The notes beneath the pieces are model-generated. The model saw nothing but the letters and a program-made list of their open reading frames with translations, was not told where the DNA came from and did not search any database. A DNA stretch of 64,000 nucleotides, taken from Robertmurraya korlensis (lineage in GTDB: Bacteria > Bacillota > Bacilli > Bacillales > Cytobacillaceae). The stretch spans positions 1 to 64,000 of the forward strand of contig NZ_JAMBNS010000002.1 in the NCBI RefSeq assembly GCF_023715225.1. The letters are read 5' to 3'. Made by a program: the position numbers and the translations under genes. Numbering within the stretch: position 1 is the stretch's first letter; every line of letters begins with the position of its first letter. Below, piece by piece: positions 32,770 through 42,094 of this stretch.

Positions 32770-33360
32770 TTACTCCTGCAAATGCGTCGAACTATTCGTA
32801 AACAATACGAGTTTCCCATGTTCGGTAATTTCTAAAAGGGAGATTCCTGTATCGTCCGTCTTAAAAAAGGATTGATGCACAAATGGAATGTTTAGGAAGC
32901 TTTCTATCATTCTAGAAATCATTCCACCGTGCGTAACAATGGCAATACGCTCGTACTCCCTACTTTCAGCAAGAATATGTGAAAAGATTTGTTCCCCTCT
33001 TGCCCGAAACTCCATCGCTGATTCCCCATATCCCCCAAACTTTTCATGTGGTAGTAAGTGCCACGGGAAAGGAATCTCTTCGAGTGGCTTACCTGCCATC
33101 TCTCCATTGTCATGTTCTCGTAGCTCATGAACGTATTCAATAGGACAGCCTATGGCGTCAGCTAATATGGAAGCCGTTTTGGATGCCCTTTTATAAGTAC
33201 TCGCCCAAATCATTTGAGGCGGAAATTCTCTTTTCACCCGAATTGCCATCTTCACCGCTTGTCTTATTCCCTCTTCTGTCAGTGCGTAATCTGCGCTACC
33301 TTCATGTACATGTAGTAAATCAGCTTCTGATTGTCCGTGTCGTATCAGTAATATTTGCAT
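32770..33360 (-). CDS. Histidine phosphatase (phosphoglycerate-mutase-like)
   Basis: Predicted 196 residues, ATG with AGGAGG upstream. Catalytic LIRHGQSEAD, then WASTYKRASKTA, the acid region ELREHDNGEMAGK and the second His in IVTHGGMISRMIE; a complete phosphatase. It is not the source of the broken copy at 9519-9608, which has RHGETEWN instead. Substrate unknown. Confidence 0.88.
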   Translation of the reverse strand: MQILLIRHGQSEADLLHVHEGSADYALTEEGIRQAVKMAIRVKREFPPQMIWASTYKRASKTASILADAIGCPIEYVHELREHDNGEMAGKPLEEIPFPWHLLPHEKFGGYGESAMEFRARGEQIFSHILAESREYERIAIVTHGGMISRMIESFLNIPFVHQSFFKTDDTGISLLEITEHGKLVLFTNSSTHLQE

Positions 33361-33422
33361 TTTATTGCCTCCTGGATTGCAGTTCTATTTACTAATTCGA
33401 CACCAATTTCCTTTTTCCTATT

Positions 33423-33459
33423 AAAAAAGAAGAGATTATGCGCTTACATAATCTCTTCT
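33423..33459 (-). terminator. Terminator of the monooxygenase-esterase operon
   Basis: AGAAGAGATTATG (33428-33440) pairs with CATAATCTCTTCT (33447-33459); TTTTT follows on the minus strand. Confidence 0.9.
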
Positions 33460-33465
33460 AGTCTA

Positions 33466-35088
33466 TTAACCGACTGTTTGGTTCATTAATGTAATCGTAA
33501 ACCCTTCATACCCATTAGCTGCAATCTCCTCACATTTTTTGCGATAGGCACCAACCCCACCTAGGTAAATTAAGAATCCACGTGGCTTTCCAGGGATGTT
33601 AGCACCTGTGTACCAGGAGTCCGTTTTTGTAAAGAGGGTTGCTTCTGCTACTTCGCGGCAATGCTTGCTCCATGCCTCTTCTGCCTCAACTGCCGCCTCA
33701 ATTGTTTCAACACCTTGCTTCTCAAAGTGCTCAATGCAGTCACCGATCCATTCTACATGCTGCTCAATCGATACAGGCATATTACTTAAGACGGACGGAC
33801 TTTCAGGACCGGTAATCATAAAGAAGTTAGGAAACCCAGCATTAGCTACTCCTAAATACGTTCGGGTGGAAGCTCCGCCATTCCATTTTTCCTTTAATGA
33901 AACACCGTCCTTTCCACGAATGTCAATCTTTAGTAGAGGTCCTGTCATACCATCGTACCCTGTCGCAAAGACAAGCGCATCCAACTCATACTCTTCTTCA
34001 GATGTACGAAGCCCTGAAGCTGTAATTTCCTCGATCGGATTTTTCTTTACGTCTACCAGAGATACATTCTCCCTGTTAAAAGTTTCATAATAATTCGTAT
34101 CAATAATCGGACGTTTCGTTCCATAATAATAGCTTGGTAGAAGTTTGGAGGCAGTCTCAGGATCTTTAACGATCTCTGCTATCTTTCCCCGGATAAACTC
34201 GGCAACCGTTTCATTCGCCTCTTCGTTTACCGTGATATCATAGTATGCTGCAAAAAGACCTAACCCACCATTTTCCCATGCATGTTCATAGACTTTTTGT
34301 CTTTCTTCAGGAGTTACCTCCAGTGCTGATTTATCTGGGGGTACCGCCGGCTGACCACCTGCTGATTCTCGCATTTGTTTTTTGATTTCTAAAAAGTTTT
34401 TCTTCGCTTGTTCCACATATCCTTCACTATATGGGTGATTCCTAGCAGGAGCACTATATTGAGGAGTTCGCTGGAAAACAGTTAAATGTTCAGCTTCTTG
34501 TGCAATTACTGGAATCGCCTGGACTCCACTTGATCCAGTACCAATAATACCCACTCTCTTCCCTGAAAAGTCAACTCCCCCATGTGGCCAATGTCCGGTA
34601 TGGTAGAATTCCCCTTTAAAGTTTTCTAACCCATTAAATTTAGGTAGATTCGCGGCAGAAAGGCATCCAACCCCAGTGATAAAGTATTTCGCTGTAACAC
34701 TTGTACCGTTATCAAGTTGTATCTCCCATTTTTTTGTATCTTCATTATAGTGAGCAGACTGGACACGTGTCTTAAATTGAATGTCCTTTTTAAGATCAAA
34801 CTTATCTGCTACAAAATTTAAATAGCGTAATATCTCTGGCTGGGCGGGATATCTCGAAGTCCATGTCCATTCATTATATAGCTCTTCAGAAAACGTATAA
34901 TTATAGTAAATGCTCTCTGAGTCACAGCGGGCACCAGGATAGCGGTTCCAATACCAAGTACCTCCAACACCATCTCCTGCTTCAAATACTGCTGTTGAAA
35001 ACCCTGCTTCTCTTAATCGATACAGCATATACAATCCTGAAAATCCAGCACCAATAACGACTGCATCATATAGTTTTGTTGAACTCAT
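33466..35088 (-). CDS. Baeyer-Villiger flavin monooxygenase
   Basis: Predicted 540 residues from ATG 35088 (GGAGGGG upstream). FAD fold VVIGAGFSGLYMLYRL and GGTWYWNRYPGARCD, then the type I Baeyer-Villiger fingerprint FKGEFYHTGHWP near residue 160, the NADPH-binding VGIIGTGSSGVQ and LVFATGYDGMTG. Uses NADPH and oxygen to turn ketones into esters or lactones. It is the second gene behind an esterase (20 bp), a pairing that would open the ester. The ketone substrate is not deducible. Confidence 0.92.
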   Translation of the reverse strand: MSSTKLYDAVVIGAGFSGLYMLYRLREAGFSTAVFEAGDGVGGTWYWNRYPGARCDSESIYYNYTFSEELYNEWTWTSRYPAQPEILRYLNFVADKFDLKKDIQFKTRVQSAHYNEDTKKWEIQLDNGTSVTAKYFITGVGCLSAANLPKFNGLENFKGEFYHTGHWPHGGVDFSGKRVGIIGTGSSGVQAIPVIAQEAEHLTVFQRTPQYSAPARNHPYSEGYVEQAKKNFLEIKKQMRESAGGQPAVPPDKSALEVTPEERQKVYEHAWENGGLGLFAAYYDITVNEEANETVAEFIRGKIAEIVKDPETASKLLPSYYYGTKRPIIDTNYYETFNRENVSLVDVKKNPIEEITASGLRTSEEEYELDALVFATGYDGMTGPLLKIDIRGKDGVSLKEKWNGGASTRTYLGVANAGFPNFFMITGPESPSVLSNMPVSIEQHVEWIGDCIEHFEKQGVETIEAAVEAEEAWSKHCREVAEATLFTKTDSWYTGANIPGKPRGFLIYLGGVGAYRKKCEEIAANGYEGFTITLMNQTVG

Positions 35089-35108
35089 TTCATTCCCCTC
35101 CACTCTTT

Positions 35109-36056
35109 TTATGACTGGCGAACTTCTTTATTAATCGTATTTAAAAATTCAGCAATGTTTGAGATGGAAGCTTTAATTCTGTCTGGAAAAACGGCCATAT
35201 TCGTAAAATAACCATGGACAAGTCCTTCTTCACAGATTGTTTCAACCTGAACTCCTGCATTCCTTAATTTTTCTGCATAGGCTTGCCCTTCATCTCGTAG
35301 CACATCATATTCCGCCGTTATCACATAAGCAGGAGGGAGACCAGATACATCTTCAGCTTCTAGTGGAGCAACAAGCTTATTTCTTGCATCCTCTTCTCCG
35401 TTAATATAATAATTTCCAAACCAAATCATTAGGTCACGATCTAATCCAAAACCTTGCTGAAACTCAAAATATGACTTAGTATCATAGGTTAGGCTTGTCA
35501 CTGGATATATTAATATTTGACCTTCAATCTCTGGTCCATTTTCATCTTTTGAAAGGAGGGTCATGGCTGCTGATAGATTTCCTCCAGCACTGTCACCTCC
35601 TACTACAATCTTGGAAGCGTTTCCGTTTATTTCCGTTGCATGTTCTTTTACCCATTTCAGCGCAGCATATGAATCTTCTACTGGAACTGGAAACTTGTAT
35701 TCAGGAGCAAGACGATAATCTACTGACACAACCACTCGCTCTGTACGATTTGCTAACATCCGGCAACTTGCATCCGCTGTTTCCAAATCCCCTATGACCC
35801 ATCCACCTCCGTGGTAATAAACAAATAGCGGAAAAGGACCCTCTCCTTCTGGTGTATAAATTCGGACATTGATTTCTGTCTCGTTTCCGACTGGTATTAA
35901 TCTATCTTCAACGCTTGCTAACGGAGCAAGTTCTGCTTCTACTGGTGGTACTAGTGCAAACAAATCTCTTACTGCTTGTGCTTCCATTGAGTGAAGGGCA
36001 GGCATTTGATTGAACGCTTCTAAATAAACTTTTGCTTGTGGATCTAAATTAGCCAT
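35109..36056 (-). CDS. Alpha/beta hydrolase, HSL-type esterase
   Basis: Predicted 315 residues. HSL oxyanion motif VYYHGGGWVIGD, nucleophile elbow VGGDSAGGNLSAA, catalytic Asp in EYDVLRDEG and His in LVHGYFTN. Cytosolic carboxylesterase of short-chain esters. ATG follows AGAGGAAG. First gene of the operon with the Baeyer-Villiger enzyme, so it likely hydrolyses that enzyme's ester product (inference). Confidence 0.92.
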   Translation of the reverse strand: MANLDPQAKVYLEAFNQMPALHSMEAQAVRDLFALVPPVEAELAPLASVEDRLIPVGNETEINVRIYTPEGEGPFPLFVYYHGGGWVIGDLETADASCRMLANRTERVVVSVDYRLAPEYKFPVPVEDSYAALKWVKEHATEINGNASKIVVGGDSAGGNLSAAMTLLSKDENGPEIEGQILIYPVTSLTYDTKSYFEFQQGFGLDRDLMIWFGNYYINGEEDARNKLVAPLEAEDVSGLPPAYVITAEYDVLRDEGQAYAEKLRNAGVQVETICEEGLVHGYFTNMAVFPDRIKASISNIAEFLNTINKEVRQS

Positions 36057-36188
36057 CTGACATCTTCCTCTCGAATAGGTATTTTTACATATTTAGAAAT
36101 TCCTTCTTAATATGCTACCTAAATCGTAATATTTTCTGTATAATTTGAATATTCCCAATTTTAGATATAGACACTTCCTAAAAAGGAG

Positions 36189-36893
36189 ATGATTCTTATA
36201 CCAACCCATTACTCCGTTTTGGAACATGTTCGAAAGCTTGAAGTTCAAGCTAGCCATGAGGAACAGCTCTATCATATTCTCGATATCTATTTGAAACTCT
36301 TCCCAACTAGAAATGCCTTCTTATTTCGTTACTCACCTTTAGGATATTTAGGCGAAGGAATTATCCAGTTAACCTCTACTCAACTCATACATATTAGAGA
36401 GATCAGGGACGATATCCGCGCTCTTCCCATTATCCACTCAGCCATTAAAGAACGCGAGGCAAAATATTGTTCTGGTATTGAACACCTAAAACAAATCAGC
36501 AGTAGATACGTTTTTCCTTCGAATATAGATTCTATGTTGGTCGTACCTATTTGTTTTGGCACTGTTGTTGTAGGTTACATTTGCTCAACGGAATTTCAGG
36601 AAGGGGTAGTATTCGACGAGAAAACACTATCTTCACTCTCTTTATACGGAAAACTAGTTGGAAAATATCTTCATAGTTCCATAGAAAATGATACTCCGAC
36701 TTCGTTAAGTAAGAGAGAATTAGAGGTGATGAAGAGAATTTCTCAAGGAGAAAGCACGAAAGAAATGGCTGATTCCATGAACATTAGTGAATTGACAGTT
36801 AAGCAGTACGTGAAAACGGCGATAAAAAAACTCGGAGCAAACAACCGCTCACATGCGGTGGGAGAATTGTTTCGAACGGGTATCCTTTCATGA
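36189..36893 (+). CDS. LuxR-type regulator with GAF-like sensor part
   Basis: Predicted 234 residues. N-terminal GAF-like portion (about 20-155), then a LuxR HTH: LSKRELEVMKRISQGESTKEMADSM and ELTVKQYVKTAIKKLGANNR. It is divergent from the esterase/monooxygenase operon with 132 bp between, and is its likely activator. The start is odd: GGAG touches the ATG, so either this ATG is used with weak pairing or a non-ATG start a few codons on. Confidence 0.82.
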   Translation: MILIPTHYSVLEHVRKLEVQASHEEQLYHILDIYLKLFPTRNAFLFRYSPLGYLGEGIIQLTSTQLIHIREIRDDIRALPIIHSAIKEREAKYCSGIEHLKQISSRYVFPSNIDSMLVVPICFGTVVVGYICSTEFQEGVVFDEKTLSSLSLYGKLVGKYLHSSIENDTPTSLSKRELEVMKRISQGESTKEMADSMNISELTVKQYVKTAIKKLGANNRSHAVGELFRTGILS

Positions 36894-36921
36894 TTTTTAT
36901 GTAAGCGCTTTAACAAAGAAA

Positions 36922-36950
36922 AGAAAGCGAGTTTCCTCGCTTTCTTACTT
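36922..36950. terminator. Bidirectional terminator
   Basis: AGAAAGCGAG (36922-36931) pairs with CTCGCTTTCT (36936-36945), tetraloop TTTC; T-rich on both sides. Serves the LuxR gene and the convergent GNAT gene. Confidence 0.75.
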
Positions 36951-37448
36951 GAAGTAAAGAGCCATCGTATCTTCCCCGATATAAGTATTGTCTATTTTCA
37001 TGGAGCGATGATCACTTCCAATCCGTTCAAAACCAATAGATTCATACAAGTTTTTAGCAGCTGTATTATTCGATGAGACCGTTAAATATATCTGCTCCAC
37101 TCCACCGATTTCTTTTGCCTTCTCAATCGCAGCATTCATTAATCGTTTCCCAATTCCATGCCTTCTTACATTAGGCGAGACATACATTGCAAAAATATCA
37201 GAGCGATGTTTGAGTTTTCTTTTGAGTTCTGTAACAAGGGTAACTACACCAACAAGTTTGTCTTCTTCAAAAGCACCAAATGTATATGCGTTAACTGCGC
37301 GAAGTCTAGAAGCATGTACTTCTATGGAATACTCCATTTCTTCTTCCACACTCGAGCTAAACGCCTCTGGGTGATTTTGTAGTGCTTCTATTCTTTTTTC
37401 TTTGTATGCTACTGCATCGTTCTCATTGAGTAAACGAATCTTTATCAT
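36945..37448 (-). CDS. GNAT acetyltransferase
   Basis: Predicted 167 residues. FAMYVSPNVRRHGIGKRLMN is the acetyl-CoA loop, then LTVSSNNTAAKNLYESIGFE. ATG after GGGAG. Substrate unknown; single gene. Confidence 0.88.
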   Translation of the reverse strand: MIKIRLLNENDAVAYKEKRIEALQNHPEAFSSSVEEEMEYSIEVHASRLRAVNAYTFGAFEEDKLVGVVTLVTELKRKLKHRSDIFAMYVSPNVRRHGIGKRLMNAAIEKAKEIGGVEQIYLTVSSNNTAAKNLYESIGFERIGSDHRSMKIDNTYIGEDTMALYFK

Positions 37449-37578
37449 TTCTAATCTCCCTCACCTTTTTGTATTACTCGTATTATACATGGAAATAAAT
37501 GTTTACGATATGAGGTATGAAGTTTCTCCTTTTACTGGCTAAAGAGAAGAAAATAGAGCAAAAATAATGATATATAAG

Positions 37579-37720
37579 GTGGAGGAACGAAAAAACGTTC
37601 CTCCTTCATGTTTTTACTTGTAAGTCAAGATGAAAACTTCGCTTACATCTATTTTTTTTCATTGAAGTGTCTCATTAATTTTTGTATCTTATGTAAGTAT
37701 GTTTGTAAATTAGGAGGAAC
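37579..37720 (+). promoter_or_regulatory. Structured leader of the acetate transporter
   Basis: A hairpin GGAGGAACG (37581-37589) with CGTTCCTCC (37596-37604), followed by T-rich sequence, then a second hairpin-like pair TGTAAG/CTTACA ending in a T8 run near 37650-37660. The word GGAGGAAC recurs as the ribosome site at 37713-37720, so CGTTCCTCC could mask it instead. Looks like an arm-swap switch; no known riboswitch class recognised. Confidence 0.45.
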
Positions 37721-37728
37721 ATTTCAAC

Positions 37729-38343
37729 ATGAATCAAAATCAAACACAAAAAATCCAAGTTGTTACGGCTGATCCCTCTGCCCTAGGCTTGTTTGGATTA
37801 GCTATGGTAACCTTGGTTGCATCATCACAAAAACTTGGCTGGACAGACGGAGTTTCCTTTGTTCTACCTTGGGCCATTTTCCTTGGTGGTTTTGCACAAC
37901 TATTCGCTGCGATCAATGATGCGAAACATAATAATACATTCGGCACAACCGCATTTGGTGCATTTGCCCTTTTCTGGTTCGGTGTTGGTGCTTCATGGTT
38001 AATCAACCTTGGTGTTTTTGGAGAAAATGCGGCTCTTGCTGTTGATCCAAAGCAGCTAGGGATTGCATTTATTGGCTATTTATTGTTTAGCTTATACATG
38101 ACGATTGGTGCGATGGAAACACATAAAGTATTATTTATTATCTTTGTTCTTATTGATTTCTTATTTATCGGTCTTTCTTTATCTACTCTTGGTGTGGCAC
38201 CTGAATTTTTCCATGAGGTAGCTGCAATTTCCGAATTACTGATTGCCATCATGTCTTTTTATGGGTCAGCCGCTGCAGTATTAAACAATCATTTTGGAAA
38301 AGTGTTCATTCCTGTCGGAAAACCATTTGGGATTTTCAAATAA
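37729..38343 (+). CDS. Acetate/succinate transporter, GPR1/FUN34/SatP family
   Basis: Predicted 204 residues, six membrane helices. Family marks: ADPSALGLFGLAMVTLVAS near the N-terminus (NPAPLGL-like), FLGGFAQLFAAI, FGTTAFGAFALFWF and SFYGSAAAVLNNHFGK. Forms oligomeric channels for acetate or related monocarboxylates. Ribosome site AGGAGG 11 nt upstream. Single gene behind a structured leader. Confidence 0.9.
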   Translation: MNQNQTQKIQVVTADPSALGLFGLAMVTLVASSQKLGWTDGVSFVLPWAIFLGGFAQLFAAINDAKHNNTFGTTAFGAFALFWFGVGASWLINLGVFGENAALAVDPKQLGIAFIGYLLFSLYMTIGAMETHKVLFIIFVLIDFLFIGLSLSTLGVAPEFFHEVAAISELLIAIMSFYGSAAAVLNNHFGKVFIPVGKPFGIFK

Positions 38344-38354
38344 ATCACACGTAA

Positions 38355-38384
38355 GGGAAGCAGCTTTAACACTGCTTCCCTTTC
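38355..38384 (+). terminator. Terminator of the acetate transporter
   Basis: GGGAAGCAG (38355-38363) pairs with CTGCTTCCC (38372-38380), then TTTC. Confidence 0.8.
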
Positions 38385-38880
38385 ATTTTCTTTTAAACAG
38401 ATAATGGTATAACCAGATTTGTAATGCTTGAACAAATAAGTAGATAGGATAAGAATATGTGATTTTATATCCATTTTTGTAGTGAAAAATACCTGTAAGA
38501 ATCCCTATGTATTCGACACCAATCCCAACAGCAGACCAGAAAAGAATATATAAGATCAGCCAATATTTTTTTTCAGGTAATTGTAATTGTTCATATAAAT
38601 AAATATATAGGTAGCCCACCGGTGCATACATCGTATAGGAAAAGAGATCAAATAACTGGTATTTGGATTCATCTCCCACATCGTAGAAGTCAAGCGGTTC
38701 AATTGCTATTGTATGATCAAATACAAGACCAATAACTACCCCATATAACAGGTTCACAACTGTAACAGTTGATGAAAATTTTTTAGGTAGAAGAAAGAAA
38801 ATGGTAAAACCTAAACTGATAATGATTAAAACCGTCCACTCATTCCAATTAAATGCGTCATCATATATGATGTTAGTCAT
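38383..38880 (-). CDS. Membrane protein, CBO0543-like
   Basis: Predicted 165 residues with five hydrophobic helices; segments DLFSYTMYAPVGYLYIYLYE and GVEYIGILTGIFHYKNGYK recall the CBO0543 group of small clostridial/bacillar membrane proteins. Function unknown. Its start overlaps the stop of the upstream membrane gene (ATGA), so the two are a coupled pair. Confidence 0.6.
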   Translation of the reverse strand: MTNIIYDDAFNWNEWTVLIIISLGFTIFFLLPKKFSSTVTVVNLLYGVVIGLVFDHTIAIEPLDFYDVGDESKYQLFDLFSYTMYAPVGYLYIYLYEQLQLPEKKYWLILYILFWSAVGIGVEYIGILTGIFHYKNGYKITYSYPIYLFVQALQIWLYHYLFKRK

Positions 38881-39377
38881 ATTGTTTTTCCACCGTCAAG
38901 TCTTGTCGTTATACGTGCAGTTAAAAGGGTTATTCCTATTAATGCTGCAATACAAATTATTTCATAGTAAATGGTCCAACCTGTATATTGAATAATATTA
39001 TATGCTCGTAAAACTTGCGAACCAGCCAATAGTAGGAAGAATGTAAGAATGGTTATCCCCCATTTTCCCCTCTTTGCCTGTGTTGTGAAGTAGACATTAA
39101 CAAAAATTAATAAGATGATGCTCATCGTTATATCTCGATACACGACCAATGCTAACCAATGGCTATATGTAACAATTGGCTTAATTAGACTGAATGTTGA
39201 TATGTTTAACGTAAGCTTATTAATATCCACAATAGATGTTACAAAAAATACAATCACATTTGTCACTCGGTTTACTTTTTGTGGGAGTAGAGCAAAAAAT
39301 AGAATCGTCAACCACGCCGTAATGGTTATATAAACAAGACTCAGATAGACCCTCTCCTTTTGTCTAATACCTATCAT
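38877..39377 (-). CDS. Hypothetical membrane protein
   Basis: Predicted 166 residues from ATG 39377 (GAGG upstream); a TTG at 39389 would place the start on the ribosome site. Five hydrophobic helices with a basic TQAKRGKWG loop. No family recognised. Coupled to the CBO0543-like gene. Confidence 0.6.
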   Translation of the reverse strand: MIGIRQKERVYLSLVYITITAWLTILFFALLPQKVNRVTNVIVFFVTSIVDINKLTLNISTFSLIKPIVTYSHWLALVVYRDITMSIILLIFVNVYFTTQAKRGKWGITILTFFLLLAGSQVLRAYNIIQYTGWTIYYEIICIAALIGITLLTARITTRLDGGKTI

Positions 39378-39507
39378 TATTTTCCTCAAATATCACTCAG
39401 TTATGTAAAAAACGCTCATTCGCGTACTTCCCTTCGAATGGTAATAATAACCCATCTATATATGGGAACACTATTCCTAAACTACATTGGTAAAAGGAGG
39501 TTTTCAT

Positions 39508-41175
39508 ATGAACCAAAATAGATTATCCATTTTCGCTCTTGGTGGAGTAAATGAAATTGGTAAAAATATGTATGTCGTTCAATATGGAGATGACATGCTC
39601 GTCATTGACTGTGGAGGAAAATTCCCTGATGAAAGCTTATTAGGAATAGACTTAATCATCCCTGATACCACTTATTTAGAGGAAAACAAAGAAAAAATCC
39701 GAGCCCTCATTGTTACACATGGGCATGAAGATCATATTGGTGGAATTCCCTATTTTCTCAAAAAACTAAATGTTCCTATTTATGCAACTCGTTTTACTTT
39801 AGGTTTAATTGAATTGAAGTTAGACGAACACCGTTTAACAGGAGATACCAAACTCGTCGAGGTACACGCTGAATCAGAGCTAACTTTTGGAGAAGTCGGA
39901 GTATCCTTTTTTAAGGTTAGTCATAGTATTCCTGATTGTCTTGGAATTGTCTTCCATACCCCTGAGGGAAATGTGGTACATACCGGCGACTTCAAATTCG
40001 ATTTAACTCCTGCCAACCATCAGCATTCTGACATACACAAAATGGCCGAAATCGGTAAAAAAGGTGTACTCGTATTAATTTCCGAAAGTACAAATGCTGA
40101 GAGAAAAGGATTAACTCCTTCTGAAGAAATGGTAGGAAATCATATGGACGAGGCTTTTCTGCGTGCAGATGGTAAAATCTTTGTCTCTACCTTCGCCTCC
40201 AATGTAAATCGCGTTCAACAAGTAGTGGATGCAGCGATTAAAACGAATCGAAAACTGGCCTTAGTTGGACGCAGTATGGTAAATGTCGTACAAGTAGCAA
40301 TGGAAAGGGGCTATGTTAATATTCCTGAAGGTATGATTATCGATGCAAGATCGGCAAATGAATTGGCACCAGAAAAAGTAGCTGTTCTTTGTACCGGTAG
40401 CCAGGGGGAACCAATGGCTGCCCTCTCTCGGTTATCTACTGGAAACTACAGAGATATGGTGATCTATCCTGGGGATACAGTTATATTAGCTGCTTCTCCC
40501 ATTCCAGGTAACGAAAAGGATGTCTCGCGCATTATTGATAATCTATTTCAACTCGGAGCAAAGGTAATTTATGGGTCTGGTAGTACAACTGGGATGCACG
40601 TTTCAGGACATGGTTATCAAGAGGACCTGAAACTCATGCTTACCTTAATGAAGCCTACATATTTTGTCCCTATTCATGGGGAATATCGAATGCTTCACCA
40701 TCATCGATTATTAGCAGAGTCCGTTGGCGTCGAAAAAGGAAACACCTTTATAATTAAAAATGGTGATGTTGTTGATGTTGAGAATGGAATGGCTGTTCAG
40801 ACTCGTAGCATCCCTAACGGGGACACTTATGTTGATGGAGTCAGTGTGGGAGATGTAGGAGAAATTGTCCTTAGAGATCGAAGACAACTGTCTGAAGATG
40901 GAATGGTCGTTATTGTTATTACCCTTAGTAAAGCGGATCGAAAAATCATCCAAGGTCCTGATACAATTACAAGAGGTTTTGTATATGTTAAGGATTCCGA
41001 AGATCTAATTAGAGAAATCAACCGTTTGACGAAAAAAACGGTTAATGATTTACAGGCAGAAAACGTTCGACAGTGGAATGTTATGAAACAAAATATAAAA
41101 AAATCAGTTGGTCATTACTTATTTACTCAAACAAAGAGAAAACCAATGATCTTACCGGTAATTATAGAAATTTAA
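39508..41175 (+). CDS. Ribonuclease J paralogue
   Basis: Predicted 555 residues from ATG 39508 (AGGAGG 7 nt before). Metallo-beta-lactamase motif THGHEDHIGGIP, VVHTGDFKFD, beta-CASP part with CTGSQGEPMAALSRL, ASPIPGNEKD and HVSGHGYQEDLKLML, and the C-terminal dimerisation domain ending KRKPMILPVIIEI. All zinc ligands and the full length of RNase J1/J2 are present. It lacks the usual neighbours of rnjA (rpoY-like gene) and rnjB, so it is probably a third copy. Endo- and 5' exoribonuclease activity expected. Confidence 0.9.
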   Translation: MNQNRLSIFALGGVNEIGKNMYVVQYGDDMLVIDCGGKFPDESLLGIDLIIPDTTYLEENKEKIRALIVTHGHEDHIGGIPYFLKKLNVPIYATRFTLGLIELKLDEHRLTGDTKLVEVHAESELTFGEVGVSFFKVSHSIPDCLGIVFHTPEGNVVHTGDFKFDLTPANHQHSDIHKMAEIGKKGVLVLISESTNAERKGLTPSEEMVGNHMDEAFLRADGKIFVSTFASNVNRVQQVVDAAIKTNRKLALVGRSMVNVVQVAMERGYVNIPEGMIIDARSANELAPEKVAVLCTGSQGEPMAALSRLSTGNYRDMVIYPGDTVILAASPIPGNEKDVSRIIDNLFQLGAKVIYGSGSTTGMHVSGHGYQEDLKLMLTLMKPTYFVPIHGEYRMLHHHRLLAESVGVEKGNTFIIKNGDVVDVENGMAVQTRSIPNGDTYVDGVSVGDVGEIVLRDRRQLSEDGMVVIVITLSKADRKIIQGPDTITRGFVYVKDSEDLIREINRLTKKTVNDLQAENVRQWNVMKQNIKKSVGHYLFTQTKRKPMILPVIIEI

Positions 41176-41190
41176 GTATCCTGAAGAATA

Positions 41191-41228
41191 AAAAGGAACC
41201 ACCTATTTAAAATAGGTGGTTCCTTTTT
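41191..41228 (+). terminator. Terminator of the RNase J gene
   Basis: AAGGAACCACCTATTT (41193-41208) pairs with AAATAGGTGGTTCCTT (41210-41225), then TTT; also T-rich on the minus strand. Confidence 0.85.
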
Positions 41229-41575
41229 CATTGACCCTTTGGATTGGGTCCATATTTATTTTCACCTGGCTGGCTGTCAAGCACTGCAAAAACTAATAGC
41301 ACGATTAATCCGATTACAGGGATAAAGGAGAGCAGCATCCACCACCCTGTCCTTCCTATATCATGCAGACGGCGTACACTAACAGCTATTGAAGGTAACA
41401 AAACAGCTAATCCGTATATCCCGGATAGAATTCCTCCAAGACCGAGCATCGTTTCGATCAATGAGAGCAAAATGGTAATGAGAAAATTAAATAGGAAAAA
41501 CATCCAGTACTCTTTTCTCCTAGCTCTCCCTTGAAACCCAATATAATTCTTTAGAACTTTCATATACCATTGCAT
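41228..41575 (-). CDS. DUF805 membrane protein
   Basis: Predicted 115 residues from ATG 41575 (GGAGGG upstream). Typical DUF805 features: FQGRARRKEYWMFFLFN, IAVSVRRLHDIGRTGWWMLL and a terminal NKYGPNP. Four membrane helices, function unknown. Confidence 0.92.
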   Translation of the reverse strand: MQWYMKVLKNYIGFQGRARRKEYWMFFLFNFLITILLSLIETMLGLGGILSGIYGLAVLLPSIAVSVRRLHDIGRTGWWMLLSFIPVIGLIVLLVFAVLDSQPGENKYGPNPKGQ

Positions 41576-41743
41576 TTTATGACCCTCCAAGAACGAAGTG
41601 TGCTAAACAGGTATAGATTATATTGTACAAACCTTCTTAAAGTTATTCACTACGTGATTTCAAGTCTGTTTTGACTATTTAAAAACCTTCTTCTATACAC
41701 CTGAATATATATATTCTAAGGGGAATTTTAGGGAGGGATGAAG

Positions 41744-42064
41744 GTGAATGTTCGGTATTTAGGTGCTTTAGGATTTGGGATAGGAGGGTTAGTTGTTGGA
41801 CTGTCAGGTGACTATTTCATCTTTGTGATTTTTTTTATGGGGTTAATCGGTAGTGCTATGCTAAGTATTCCCGTTAGGAGTATTAAGTTTACGATTCTCA
41901 CTTCCTCACTAGCAGCCTTTGGTTTTGTTATGGGGTTACTTATCAATATTTATAGACCTATCAATGATAGTTTACCTCCTGTATTTATTACACTCATGGC
42001 GTCTGCAGTTGTTGGAATCCTGTTAGGTCACGCCGCCCTTTTATCTAGAAAAGTTCGAAAATAA
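41744..42064 (+). CDS. Small hypothetical membrane protein
   Basis: Predicted 106 residues from GTG 41744 (GGGAGGG 8 nt upstream; ATG 41738 is too close to it). Four Gly-rich hydrophobic helices; ends LLSRKVRK. No family recognised. Confidence 0.65.
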   Translation: MNVRYLGALGFGIGGLVVGLSGDYFIFVIFFMGLIGSAMLSIPVRSIKFTILTSSLAAFGFVMGLLINIYRPINDSLPPVFITLMASAVVGILLGHAALLSRKVRK

Positions 42065-42094
42065 TGTAAGAAATACTTAATTGCAATCATAACT

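Noticed and set aside
36901-36914. cre-like word TTAAAGCGCTTACA (minus strand)
   Set aside because: One mismatch to the CcpA consensus, but it lies between two convergent stop codons with no promoter nearby.
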